The translations under genes and the position numbers were made by a program. The notes under the pieces are model-generated. The model worked only from the letters and a program-made list of their open reading frames with translations, made no database searches and had not been told where the DNA came from. 64,000 bases of DNA from Polaromonas sp. (GTDB lineage Bacteria; Pseudomonadota; Gammaproteobacteria; Burkholderiales; Burkholderiaceae_C), in NCBI RefSeq assembly GCF_010365105.1, contig NZ_JAAFGZ010000010.1:1-64000 (forward strand). The letters run 5' to 3'. Positions 1 to 8,211 of the stretch are shown in pieces. The stretch's first letter is position 1. Each line of letters opens with the position of its first letter.

Positions 1-82
1 TCCCATCCCGAACAGGACAGTGAAACGACTCAGCGCCGATGATAGTGCGGATTCCCGTGTGAAAGTAGGTCATCGTCAGGCT
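1..82 (+). rRNA. rrf: 5S ribosomal RNA, 3' part (5' end outside window)
   Basis: The first ~82 bases match the second half of a betaproteobacterial 5S rRNA: the CCCATCCCGAACAGGA loop, the GCCGATGATAGTGCGG stretch, and the 3' strand ending in GTAGGTCATCGTCAGGCT, which pairs with the missing 5' end. It is presumably the last gene of an rRNA operon lying to the left. A terminator follows at once. Confidence 0.95.
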
Positions 83-100
83 CTTATAGCCCCCTGAACC

Positions 101-135
101 AGCCCGGTTGATCTCACGATTGACCGGGCTTTTTC
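101..135 (+). terminator. Rho-independent terminator of the rRNA operon
   Basis: An 8-bp perfect stem, AGCCCGGT (101-108) with ACCGGGCT (123-130), is followed by a T-rich run (TTTTTC). It lies about 20 bases after the 5S end, which fits rRNA operon termination. It may also separate the rRNA operon from the convergent hydrolase gene ending at 173. Confidence 0.85.
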
Positions 136-172
136 TTTTGGCTCGCGTTTATTCGCTTGGACAGCGTTGTTC

Positions 173-1093
173 TCATAAATTGACGATGTATTCGCCTTCT
201 TGTCCCGCAACGCCAGTGGTGGTCAGTTCATTGCATAACTGCTCAATCCATTGACGCATCGGTATATCTGCAAAGAAACGCTGCCGGATCTGTTGAAAAT
301 AGGGGGTTGCTGCGGCCCATTGTGTAAATTCAGTGTTTGACTGGCGTTGGACCTCAAGCAGCTTGAACTTGAGCAATACCTTTACCGCATGTCGTGCATG
401 CCGTAGCGGACTGGTGGTGAACGCATCCAGGCGCTGGTACGCTTTGGACAGTGTCTCTGGCGTGTAACTGAAAATCCTTCCATGCCCCGGAATGACGGTT
501 TTTGGATTGAGCCGGCCGATCAGGGCCAGCGTAGCGGCAACTTCAGAAAAGGCGTTTTCTCCCTCAAGCTCTGGAAACACCACACCGAAGCCGTTTTCCC
601 ATAAAGCGTCTGCTGAAATCAAGACTCGGGTAACAGGCTCAAAAAAGACAACTGAATGCGGATCATGCCCCGGGGCCGCATGAATCTGCCAGTCAACTTT
701 GCCGAATCGGATGTCGGTTCCCGCCTGAAGCGTCTGGTCAAAATTGAATCTTGGACACAACTGGCCGGTCGGTGCATAAGTGAGCGCTACGGCATCCCAT
801 TGCGCGACCTGCCGAGCTTGACCCCGCGGAATCCATGTCTCAAGCACTGGGTAGCGCGCCTGCAAGGCGGCATTGCCTCCGCAATGATCACTGTGCAGGT
901 GGGTGTTGACCAGTGCATCCAGCGGGCAACTGCCCAAGACGGCCTCAACCAGTGACAGCGTTTGTTCCGCGTGCGTGCAGTAGCCGCTGTCAACCAGCAG
1001 GGTTTTGTCGCCGCCGGTAAACAAAATGTTGTTGCTTGAAAGCCAGCCTCTTTCAAAAACATGCATGCCTTCGGGCAGAACGTGCGCCGCCAT
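173..1093 (-). CDS. Metallo-beta-lactamase-fold hydrolase
   Basis: A 306-residue MBL-fold protein. The zinc-binding signature THLHSDHCGG (HxHxDH) is near residue 65, followed by a glycine-rich core (APGHDPHS near 140, third metal His), an Asp in ISADALWENG near 160, and a final His in VIPGHGRIF near 200. These are the usual metal ligands, so it should be an active dinuclear hydrolase. The substrate cannot be read from sequence; thioesters, lactones or glutathione conjugates are all possible for this family. It begins 22 bases after the end of the acyl-CoA ligase gene and probably shares its transcript, which suggests an acyl-thioester or related substrate (inference). A GTG one codon upstream (1096) is an alternative start; neither has a clear ribosome-binding site. 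Confidence 0.85.
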   Translation of the reverse strand: MAAHVLPEGMHVFERGWLSSNNILFTGGDKTLLVDSGYCTHAEQTLSLVEAVLGSCPLDALVNTHLHSDHCGGNAALQARYPVLETWIPRGQARQVAQWDAVALTYAPTGQLCPRFNFDQTLQAGTDIRFGKVDWQIHAAPGHDPHSVVFFEPVTRVLISADALWENGFGVVFPELEGENAFSEVAATLALIGRLNPKTVIPGHGRIFSYTPETLSKAYQRLDAFTTSPLRHARHAVKVLLKFKLLEVQRQSNTEFTQWAAATPYFQQIRQRFFADIPMRQWIEQLCNELTTTGVAGQEGEYIVNL

Positions 1094-1117
1094 CACAAGC
1101 CAATCGCTTGACTTGAT

Positions 1118-2803
1118 TCAGGCTTTGTCACGCAATGCCCGTCTGAGGATTTTTCCAACATTGGTCTTGGGGAGTGCATCGCGAAATTCAATGTATTTGG
1201 GCCTTTTGTAGCCGGTCAGGTGCTGCTTGCAATAAGCGCTGATGTCGTCTTCCGTCAGCGCCGGAACATTTTTAACCACAAAGACCTTGATGGCCTCGCC
1301 TTGCCTCTCATCGGCAATGCCGATCGCTGCACACTCGACAACGCCAGGGCACAGGGAAATGACATTTTCAAGTTCGTTGGGAAAGACATTAAAGCCCGAA
1401 ACGATGATCATGTCTTTCTTGCGATCAATGATCCTGATGTATCCGTGCTCATTCATGGTGCCGATGTCGCCGGTGCGCATGAAGCCATCAGTGGTAAATG
1501 CTTTTTCTGTTTCCAGCGCTTGCCGGTAATAGCCCGTCATGACCTGCGGACCCTTGATGCAGATTTCGCCACCTTGTCCGGGTTCGAGATTGTTCCCTGC
1601 GTCATCCTTGATGGCAATCCCGATGCCGGGTAAAGGCAGACCGATGGTGCCTGAAAACTCTTGGCTGTTGACCGGATTGTTGGTACCAATGGCGCAGGTT
1701 TCACTCATTCCCCAGCCTTCAATCATGGGGCTACCGGTGGCCTGCAGCCACTGCCGTGCTGTCCCTTCAGACGCCGCCATGCCACCGGCCTGTGAAATGC
1801 ACAGGCTTGAAAAATCGACGGTTTTGAAGTGCGGATGCTGAAGCAGTGCGTTGAACAGCGTATTGACGGCCGGCAGCATGTGAAAGGGACGTTTTTTCAA
1901 CACCTCGATGAATTTCCCCACATCGCGGGGATTGGGAATCAGCGTGAGGTGCGCCCCCCAGCGGATGCTCAACAGGCACAGGGTCAGCGCAAAGATGTGG
2001 TACAGCGGCAGCGCTGCGATGTTGTTGATCCGGCTGACATCGCCGATACGCCCCAAGGCGGGCGTAAACCAGGCCTCCGCCTGCAGGATGGCTGCCACGA
2101 TATTGCGGTGCGTGAGCACAGCGCCTTTTGACAGGCCGGTCGTGCCGCCGGTGTATTGCAGGAAAGCGATGGAGTCCAGCGTGCATTGCACCGGTTTGAG
2201 CGTGTGCCGCTTGCCTTCGGCCGTCGCACGCGTGAACGGCGTGACCGTCAGCCCGCCGTCAAGGCTGAAGGTGTAGGCAGGCACCATTTTCGCCAGATGC
2301 CTGACGGCGAAAGTGATCCACTGGCCATACGCTGCGCCAAGCAGATCGCCCATCGACGCCATGACGACATGCTTGAGCGGCGTGCGCTTGATGACCTCGG
2401 TCAGCGTGGCCGCGAAGTTTTCAAGAATGACGATCGCGGTCGCACCGGAGTCCTTGAGCTGATGCTCCAGTTCACGCGCCGTGTAAAGCGGATTGACGTT
2501 GACGCAGGTATGGCCGGCGCGCAGGACCGCCACCATGGCGACTGCAAACTGCGGCACGTTGGGCAGCATGATGGCGACCCTTGCGCCAGGCTCCAGGCCA
2601 AGCTGCTGCAGCCATGCGCCCAAGGCGGCCGACAGTTGGTCCAGTTCGCGGTAGGACATCCAGCGGTCCATACAGACTGAAAACGGCTTGTCCGCGTGGG
2701 TCTTGAAAGATTCTTCCAGCAACTGGTTCAGCGAAGTGAACTGCTCCGGATGGATGTCGTGCGGTACGCCTTCGGGATAACTCTTGAGCCAATGTCGGTC
2801 CAT
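1118..2803 (-). CDS. fadD: Long-chain fatty acid-CoA ligase (FadD type)
   Basis: A 561-residue adenylate-forming enzyme that activates fatty acids with ATP and CoA for beta-oxidation. The phosphate-binding loop YTGGTTGLSKGA is near residue 215, the A5 motif GWGMSET near 365, the A7 motif YIRIIDRKKDMIIVSG near 455, and the catalytic lysine region KTNVGKILRR is at the C terminus. The length is typical of FadD. The ATG at 2803 is chosen because an AAGGAG sequence ends 7 bases before it; an in-frame GTG at 2809 would sit on top of that site. It is the first gene of a likely two-gene operon with the MBL hydrolase. Substrate chain length is inferred from overall resemblance to FadD rather than from a diagnostic residue. 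Confidence 0.92.
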   Translation of the reverse strand: MDRHWLKSYPEGVPHDIHPEQFTSLNQLLEESFKTHADKPFSVCMDRWMSYRELDQLSAALGAWLQQLGLEPGARVAIMLPNVPQFAVAMVAVLRAGHTCVNVNPLYTARELEHQLKDSGATAIVILENFAATLTEVIKRTPLKHVVMASMGDLLGAAYGQWITFAVRHLAKMVPAYTFSLDGGLTVTPFTRATAEGKRHTLKPVQCTLDSIAFLQYTGGTTGLSKGAVLTHRNIVAAILQAEAWFTPALGRIGDVSRINNIAALPLYHIFALTLCLLSIRWGAHLTLIPNPRDVGKFIEVLKKRPFHMLPAVNTLFNALLQHPHFKTVDFSSLCISQAGGMAASEGTARQWLQATGSPMIEGWGMSETCAIGTNNPVNSQEFSGTIGLPLPGIGIAIKDDAGNNLEPGQGGEICIKGPQVMTGYYRQALETEKAFTTDGFMRTGDIGTMNEHGYIRIIDRKKDMIIVSGFNVFPNELENVISLCPGVVECAAIGIADERQGEAIKVFVVKNVPALTEDDISAYCKQHLTGYKRPKYIEFRDALPKTNVGKILRRALRDKA

Positions 2804-2861
2804 AAACACTCCTTGCGGACCATTGTGAAAGCCTGGCTGCCGAAGCTTCAGCGGGCTTGTC

Positions 2862-3608
2862 CTAATGCGCGCCGTCGGCTGCCAGCAAATGGCTCAATTT
2901 AGTCGCGCAGGCGACATCGCCATCGTCGAACAGGGCGCGGATCCATTCGGATTCGCGTTGCTGGACCTGCGCTAGAAATTCTTCTGCGCCATCCATCTGA
3001 GCAAAGGCGTCAAAGCCGGTTTCCAGAAACTGCTGAAGCGCGTCCAGGCCTGCGGCGGCGGCCGGGCGGCGCATCATTCTGAGCAGGGTGCGCAGCCCGC
3101 GCGTGCGGGTCAGGCGGTCAAGTTCCCGCCCCAGTTGCAGCACCACGTCAAGCTGATGCTGGCGCGCAGCCCGGTCGCCCGACTGGCGCCAGCAACGAAC
3201 ATAGCGGGCAGGCTGGCTATCTTGCGGCGTCACCAGGCTGTCTGCGCGCCAGGCGTGGGCCATCTGGTCGTCCAGCGTTTCCGTCAGCGCATGCACCTCG
3301 GCAAGCGCTGCTGCCGTGGCAACGACTGGCTGCGGGAACAGCCTGGCAATGGTGCTGGCAATACGGGCGAACTGATGGTCACGGCTGGCATAGTCGCTGT
3401 CGCTGTACAGCTCTTGCAAAAAAAAACGGGCCGCCCTGGCGTAACGCGGGTTATGAAGCAGGTCTGAGTAGGTGGCCTGGAAACGGCGTGCCTGAAAACG
3501 CTTGACCTCGGCAACCGCCCTGGCCAGCGCCGGATCGCCGGCATGCTGCTGCCGAAACTGCGCCACGAGCTGCAATGCATCCTGAATGGTTTGTGCCGGA
3601 GTCGCCAT
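2862..3608 (-). CDS. Conserved protein of unknown function
   Basis: A 248-residue, mostly helical soluble protein with no signal peptide. A central FFLQELYSDSDYASRD segment and repeated charged helices (RFQATYSDLLHN, ALAEVHALTETLDDQMAHAW) resemble a conserved uncharacterised family common in Burkholderiales, but I cannot assign a function. The ATG at 3608 (MATPAQTIQDALQ) is preferred; an in-frame upstream start would overlap the divergent Tat-protein gene. It is transcribed towards fadD and away from the oxidoreductase pair. Confidence 0.75.
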   Translation of the reverse strand: MATPAQTIQDALQLVAQFRQQHAGDPALARAVAEVKRFQARRFQATYSDLLHNPRYARAARFFLQELYSDSDYASRDHQFARIASTIARLFPQPVVATAAALAEVHALTETLDDQMAHAWRADSLVTPQDSQPARYVRCWRQSGDRAARQHQLDVVLQLGRELDRLTRTRGLRTLLRMMRRPAAAAGLDALQQFLETGFDAFAQMDGAEEFLAQVQQRESEWIRALFDDGDVACATKLSHLLAADGAH

Positions 3609-3685
3609 AGTGGCTGCCAGTGTAGCCAGCAGCTCTAGAGACCGTGCTCTATTGGCACCGGCAGGGGCATGCGAAACTTCCAGCC

Positions 3686-4198
3686 ATGCATAGACGAACA
3701 TTGCTCAAGCTGGGACTGGCCTCGGCTGCCGCGCTGGCGGTGGCGGGCGGGGCTGCGGGCTGGCTGCTGCAACCCGGCCTGCATCCGGACGGCCGCCTTT
3801 CGCCGGCAGGTCAGGGCGTGTTTGCCGCCGTCGGCCGTGCCGTGCTGGACAAGAGCCTGCCAGCGGAAGCGGGCGAACGTCACAAGGCCCTGGCGGGAAT
3901 GCTGGCACGGATCGACTCGCTGGTGCAGGCGCTGCCGCCGCACGCGCAGGCCGAGCTGTCGCAATTGCTGGCGGTGCTGGCCAGTGCGCCGGGCCGGCTT
4001 GCTCTGGCGGGCCTTGGCCAGCCCTGGGAGCAGGCGTCCATCATCGATCTGCAGCTGACGCTCCAGGACATGCGGCTGTCCGGGCTGGCCCTGCGCCAGC
4101 AGGCGTATGCGGCCTTGCACGACATTGCGACCGGGGCGTATTTTGCCGATGCCGCGACCTGGCCCCTGCTGGGTTATCCCGGACCGATGAACATCTGA
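3686..4198 (+). CDS. Tat-signal small subunit of a GMC-type dehydrogenase (predicted)
   Basis: A 170-residue protein starting MHRRTLLKLGLASAAALAVA, a twin-arginine signal (RRTLLK) followed by a hydrophobic stretch. The rest is helical and resembles the gluconate-2-dehydrogenase subunit 3 / gamma-subunit family, whose members carry the signal that exports a partner flavoprotein. The next gene, 28 bases on, encodes a GMC flavoprotein without its own signal peptide, which fits a two-subunit complex with hitch-hiker Tat export. An in-frame GTG at 3644 would put 14 extra residues before the RR motif and is less likely. Family membership is by resemblance only. Confidence 0.7.
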   Translation: MHRRTLLKLGLASAAALAVAGGAAGWLLQPGLHPDGRLSPAGQGVFAAVGRAVLDKSLPAEAGERHKALAGMLARIDSLVQALPPHAQAELSQLLAVLASAPGRLALAGLGQPWEQASIIDLQLTLQDMRLSGLALRQQAYAALHDIATGAYFADAATWPLLGYPGPMNI

Positions 4199-4226
4199 CA
4201 CCCCTTTCCTGAAAAGCACCCCACCC

Positions 4227-5852
4227 ATGAGTTCATTGAACGATCCGATCAAGGACGGACTGCAGCGCGGCTGGAAAGTCCTTGGAGGCGCATTGGGGGC
4301 CATTCCAGAAAAAATCGTCTGTGATGTCGCCATCATTGGCAGCGGCGCAGGCGCGGGCATCAGTGCCGAACTGCTCGCCAAGGCCGGGCTTCAGGTGGTG
4401 ATCGTTGAGGAAGGACCGCTCAAAAGCAGCAGCGACTTCAACCAGCTGGAGTCCGAAGCCTATCCGGCGCTCTACCAGGAAAGTGCGGCGCGCAAGACCG
4501 CGGACAAGGCCATCAACATTTTGCAGGGGCGCTGCGTCGGCGGCTCGACGACGGTGAACTGGACGAGTTCCTTTCGAACACCGGCGTCTACGCTGAAGTT
4601 CTGGCAGGACCGCTTCAGCCTGGCCGGCTACACCGAAACCGCCCTGGCACCGTATTTTGCGCAGGCCGAGCAGCGACTGAACATCGCGACATGGCAGATG
4701 GCACCCAATGAAAACAATGCCTTGCTGGGCCGTGGGGCGCGCAAGCTCGGCATTCACGCGGAGCCCATCGCGCGCAATGTCAAGGGCTGCTGGAACCTGG
4801 GCTCCTGCGGGCTGGGCTGCCCGACCAATGCCAAGCAGTCCATGCTGGTCACCACCATTCCGGCAGCGCTGGACCTGGGCGCGCAACTGCTGACCGAAAC
4901 CCGCGCCGAGCGCTTTGAGCTGGCCAACGGCCGGGTCACCTCGCTGATATGCCGAAATATCAAGTCAAATGGGGCACTTGCGCAGTCTGCATCTACTCAT
5001 GAAGCTACTAAAATAATAGCAAAACATTATGTGCTGGCCGGTGGCGCCATCAACTCGCCGGCGGTGCTGCTGCGCTCTGGCGCACCCGATCCGCACGGCC
5101 GTCTGGGAAGCCGGACCTTTTTGCACCCGGTGGTGATGTCGTCCAGCATCTTTGACCAGAAGGTCGAGGCCTGGAGCGGCGCGCCGCAGTCGATCTACAC
5201 CGACCATTTCCTGCAGACCCAGCCGATCGATGGCGCCATGGGCTACAAGCTGGAAGCGCCGCCGCTGCATCCTCTGATCTTTGCCTCCACTGTGCCGGGT
5301 TTTGGCCAGGGACAGCATGACCTGCTCAGCTCGTTTCCGCACAACCACACCCTGCTGGCGCTGCTGCGCGACGGTTTCCACGACGAAGCGCCTGGCGGCC
5401 AGGTCAAGCTGCGCAGCGACGGCTCCGCCGAGCTGGATTACCCGCTGGGCGACTACATCATGCAGGGCGCGCGCCGGGCGCTGCTGTCGATGATGGAAAT
5501 CCAGTTCGCCGCTGGCGCCCGGCAGGTGCTGCCGCTGCATGAAATGGCCGTTCCCTACACCTCCTGGGCGCAGGCGCGCGAGGCGGTGCTGGCGCTGCCG
5601 ATGAAGCCGCGCCTGGTGAAGATGGTCAGCGCGCATGTGATGGGCGGCTGTGGCCTGGCTGGCAGCGCGCGCCAGGGCGTGACCCGGCCGGACGGCGTGC
5701 ACTGGCAGCTGGACAATCTATCGATTCACGACGGTTCGATTTTTCCGACCAGCATAGGCGCCAATCCGCAGTTGTCGGTGTATGGCGCGGTCAACCGGCT
5801 GGCGCAGGGCCTGGCCAAAACGCTGACGGGCCGCGACGTGGCGCTGGCCTGA
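4227..5852 (+). CDS. GMC family FAD-dependent oxidoreductase
   Basis: A 541-residue flavoprotein of the glucose-methanol-choline family. The FAD Rossmann motif CDVAIIGSGAGAGISAELLA is near residue 35, the second FAD segment GRCVGGSTTVNWT near 105, and the C-terminal catalytic region contains SAHVMGGCGLAG (catalytic His) near 475 and SIGANPQLSVYGAVNRLA near 510. It should oxidise an alcohol, sugar or sterol-like substrate; the substrate cannot be told. No signal peptide is visible, but it follows the Tat small subunit and may be exported with it. Residues ~245-268 (KSNGALAQSASTHEATKII) come from an AT-rich patch that resembles a dispersed repeat in this window. Confidence 0.88.
   Translation: MSSLNDPIKDGLQRGWKVLGGALGAIPEKIVCDVAIIGSGAGAGISAELLAKAGLQVVIVEEGPLKSSSDFNQLESEAYPALYQESAARKTADKAINILQGRCVGGSTTVNWTSSFRTPASTLKFWQDRFSLAGYTETALAPYFAQAEQRLNIATWQMAPNENNALLGRGARKLGIHAEPIARNVKGCWNLGSCGLGCPTNAKQSMLVTTIPAALDLGAQLLTETRAERFELANGRVTSLICRNIKSNGALAQSASTHEATKIIAKHYVLAGGAINSPAVLLRSGAPDPHGRLGSRTFLHPVVMSSSIFDQKVEAWSGAPQSIYTDHFLQTQPIDGAMGYKLEAPPLHPLIFASTVPGFGQGQHDLLSSFPHNHTLLALLRDGFHDEAPGGQVKLRSDGSAELDYPLGDYIMQGARRALLSMMEIQFAAGARQVLPLHEMAVPYTSWAQAREAVLALPMKPRLVKMVSAHVMGGCGLAGSARQGVTRPDGVHWQLDNLSIHDGSIFPTSIGANPQLSVYGAVNRLAQGLAKTLTGRDVALA
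4959..5028 (+). repeat. AT-rich dispersed repeat, copy inside the GMC gene
   Basis: An AT-rich patch in an otherwise GC-rich gene, containing GGCACTTGCGCA and, after a variable spacer, GAAGCTACTAAAATAATAGC. The same two blocks, in the same order, occur in the intergenic copies at 46928-47000 and 48674-48732. It lies in a poorly conserved surface segment before the conserved HYVLAGGAINSP motif and keeps the reading frame. Confidence 0.6.
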
Positions 5853-5882
5853 GCAGCGGTCGCGCGCTGCCTGACCGCCTTT

Positions 5883-6791
5883 ATGCTTGCCTCACTGCAA
5901 CGGCTCATCACCCTGTCGATCATCGCTGCGGCTGCGGGCTGGCTGTGGTTCTTCGGCCGCAGCGCGCCCCTTCTGGCTTTTGCAGGTTTTATGGCAATTA
6001 CGCTTGCTTACTCTGGGTTTCTTGCTATTGAATTAATACTTTCAAGACAACTGAACAAAAGCGATCCGGTGCCCCAGCCGGGCTGGCGCGAACTGTTCGC
6101 AGCCTGGCGGGGCGAAACCGTGACCGCACCCCGGGTTTTTTGCTGGCGACAGCCTTTTCGGTCAAATGCCATCGCAGACCGGCTCGGCCCGCCCGCGCGA
6201 GTCCAAGGACGGCGCGGCGTGGTGTTCGTGCACGGGTTTTTCTGCAACCGCGGTCTCTGGACGCCGTGGCTTGAACGCCTGCAGGGCAGTGGCCACGCCT
6301 TCATCGCCGTCAATCTGGAGCCGGTCTTCGGCTCGATTGACGACTACGCGCCACAGATCGACGAGGCCGTCCGGCGCGTCACCGAAGCAAGCGGGCTGAC
6401 TCCGCTCTTGGTCTGCCACAGCATGGGCGGCCTGGCCGCCCGGGCCTGGCTCAAGCTGATGAATGCCGATGCACGCGTGCACCATGTGGTGACGATTGGC
6501 ACGCCGCACCGGGGCACGTGGCTGGCGCGTTTCGGCCATGGCCTGAATGGCCGCCAGATGCGCCTGCTGTCAGAATGGAACACCGCGCTGGACCATGAAA
6601 TGCCCGCTGGCCGCCCTGCGCTGTTCACCTGCTGGTATTCGAACTGCGACAACATCGTGTTCCCGGCCACCACCGCCACGCTGCCAGGCGCCCGCAACCG
6701 GCTGGTTCGCGGCGCGGCGCATGTGCAGATGGCCTTTGTGCCAGACATCATGCATGCCACGCTGGCCTTGCTGGACCCGGCATTCGCCTGA
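5883..6791 (+). CDS. Lipase-like alpha/beta hydrolase, membrane-anchored
   Basis: A 302-residue protein with two N-terminal hydrophobic segments (about residues 5-25 and 28-50), then a lipase fold: oxyanion segment VVFVHGFFCNRG near 115 and nucleophile elbow LLVCHSMGGLAAR (Ser of CHSMG) near 180. A late His in GAAHVQMAF near 280 can complete the triad. The pattern matches the triacylglycerol lipase/esterase group, anchored in the inner membrane with a catalytic domain on one side. It follows the GMC gene by 30 bases and may be cotranscribed. The substrate is unknown. Confidence 0.82.
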   Translation: MLASLQRLITLSIIAAAAGWLWFFGRSAPLLAFAGFMAITLAYSGFLAIELILSRQLNKSDPVPQPGWRELFAAWRGETVTAPRVFCWRQPFRSNAIADRLGPPARVQGRRGVVFVHGFFCNRGLWTPWLERLQGSGHAFIAVNLEPVFGSIDDYAPQIDEAVRRVTEASGLTPLLVCHSMGGLAARAWLKLMNADARVHHVVTIGTPHRGTWLARFGHGLNGRQMRLLSEWNTALDHEMPAGRPALFTCWYSNCDNIVFPATTATLPGARNRLVRGAAHVQMAFVPDIMHATLALLDPAFA

Positions 6792-7098
6792 GTTTCTGCA
6801 AGCGCATGGAGTGTCTCGGTCACCCCCGGCACGTCGAAAAACTACACTTTCCGCCTTGGAAAACAATCTAAATTTGTAATGTTTCAAATAAACCTTTGTT
6901 TATTTGTGACAATTGACATTAATGAGATAAAAAATTTCTCGGGTTGCCAATTTTCTAAAAAAACAAAAAGATACTTTTGATCATGAGCCAACAGCCGCAT
7001 GCATTGGAGGTTGTACCGGCACCCTGGGGTTTGGTCGAAAAAGAATTGCCCGGTAGTCGTCATGCACGGTCGGCTGTCAAAAATTAGCGAGAATTGTT
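6792..7098. other. Intergenic AT-rich leader before the cyclase-kinase operon
   Basis: This 307-base gap is far more AT-rich than the genes around it, especially 6850-6985. It holds a TTGACA hexamer at 6913-6918 that could be a -35 element, but no good -10 lies at the expected distance. A TGTGACAA sequence at 6905-6912 recurs in the leader of the HTH-receiver gene near 31716. An open frame of 34 codons lies at 6983-7087. No terminator or other clear site was found. Confidence 0.5.
6983..7087 (+). CDS. Possible 34-residue leader ORF
   Basis: An ATG-started frame of 34 codons ends in TAG 11 bases before the receiver-cyclase start. The product would begin MSQQPHALEVVPAPWG, with no recognisable feature. 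No good ribosome-binding site is visible (GATACTTTTGATC precedes the ATG), so it may be chance. It is listed only because its position would allow translational coupling. Confidence 0.2.
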   Translation: MSQQPHALEVVPAPWGLVEKELPGSRHARSAVKN

Positions 7099-8211
7099 AT
7101 GCCTGTGATCGTGGTGATAGATGATGATGCCGGCACGCGCCTGCTGGTAACCCAGGTCTTGAAGAAGGAAGGCTACCAGGTCCTGGCCGCTGAAGACGGC
7201 GCCAAGGGCCTGGCGCTGGTTCGCGAACACAAGCCCGATCTGGTCGTCAGCGACGTGCAGATGCCGCTGATGGATGGCTTCGAAGTGCTCGATCAGGTGC
7301 GCAGCGACCCTGTACTCGCGGCGACATCGGTCATATTGCTCACCTCTTTGCAGGACCGCAGCTACATGCGCCTGGGGATGACCACCGGTGCCGACGACTA
7401 CCTGACCAAGCCGTTTGCACCGCAGGAGCTGCGCGAAGCCGTCAGCGCGCAGCTGCACAAGCGGGACCGTGCCGACGCCATGCGCACCCAGGTGGTGGAC
7501 AAGGCGGTGCAGCTGGCGCTGGACGAGCAGCGCCACAAGATTGGCGCACTGTACGAAAGCCGCATGGTCAAGGCGCTCAGTGCGCAGTGGCCGGACAGCA
7601 GCACGACGTCGAGCAGCGAGAAATTTGCCAGCGCCACGGTGCTGTATGCCGACATGCGCGACTACGGCCTGTGGACGCAGGCGTTGAGCAGCAGCGAACT
7701 CAGCGAGATCGTCCAGCTGCTCTACAGCAGCGTCGGCGACACGGTGTATCTGTTCGGCGCGCATTACATGCAGTTCGTCGGCGACGGGATGCTGTGCATT
7801 TTTGTCGATGCCGCCGACACCCACTCGGTGAACCACGGGCTGCGGGCGGTCCGCGCCGCGCTGGGGCTGACGAATGCGACCCGGCGCATTGACGCCCATG
7901 TGCAAAAAAACCTGGCCGGCCGTGGACTGCCGAAGTTTTCGCTGGGCGTGGCGCTGCACAGCGGTCCGGTGGCCTTTGCCCACCTGGACGGCCTGATCAG
8001 CCGCACCGGCCAGACCACGCCGGTCGGCGACACCGTTACGGCGGCGCTCAAGCTGTTCCAGGGCGAGCCGCGCCTGCCCTGGTCGGTGGCTGCCAGCGTG
8101 CAGGCCTATCGCCTGGTCACCGGGGCGGTTCGCACCGGTGAACGTGCCCTGGTCCAGTTGCCTGGGCGCAACCAGCCCATGGATGCGCTGGAAATCCTGG
8201 GACTTGCATGA
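7099..8211 (+). CDS. Response regulator with class III nucleotide cyclase-like domain
   Basis: A 370-residue cytoplasmic protein. Residues 3-118 are a receiver domain with the acidic pair at D8/D9, phospho-acceptor D52 and lysine K104. A helical linker (120-165) leads to a class III cyclase homology domain (175-345). Both metal-binding aspartates are present (D185 in YADMRDY, D229 in FVGDGM), but the position of the base-selecting lysine is Q225, the transition-state asparagine is T314 and the arginine is K318. It may therefore be an altered or inactive cyclase. Its stop overlaps the start of the hybrid kinase in ATGA, so the two are translationally coupled and the kinase is the natural phosphodonor. 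Confidence 0.88.
   Translation: MPVIVVIDDDAGTRLLVTQVLKKEGYQVLAAEDGAKGLALVREHKPDLVVSDVQMPLMDGFEVLDQVRSDPVLAATSVILLTSLQDRSYMRLGMTTGADDYLTKPFAPQELREAVSAQLHKRDRADAMRTQVVDKAVQLALDEQRHKIGALYESRMVKALSAQWPDSSTTSSSEKFASATVLYADMRDYGLWTQALSSSELSEIVQLLYSSVGDTVYLFGAHYMQFVGDGMLCIFVDAADTHSVNHGLRAVRAALGLTNATRRIDAHVQKNLAGRGLPKFSLGVALHSGPVAFAHLDGLISRTGQTTPVGDTVTAALKLFQGEPRLPWSVAASVQAYRLVTGAVRTGERALVQLPGRNQPMDALEILGLA

Noticed and set aside
5975..6055. AT-rich stretch in the lipase-like gene as a further copy of the AT-rich repeat.
   Set aside because: It encodes a transmembrane helix, which explains its T-rich codons, and it lacks the TGCGCA/GCAGCTA block order.
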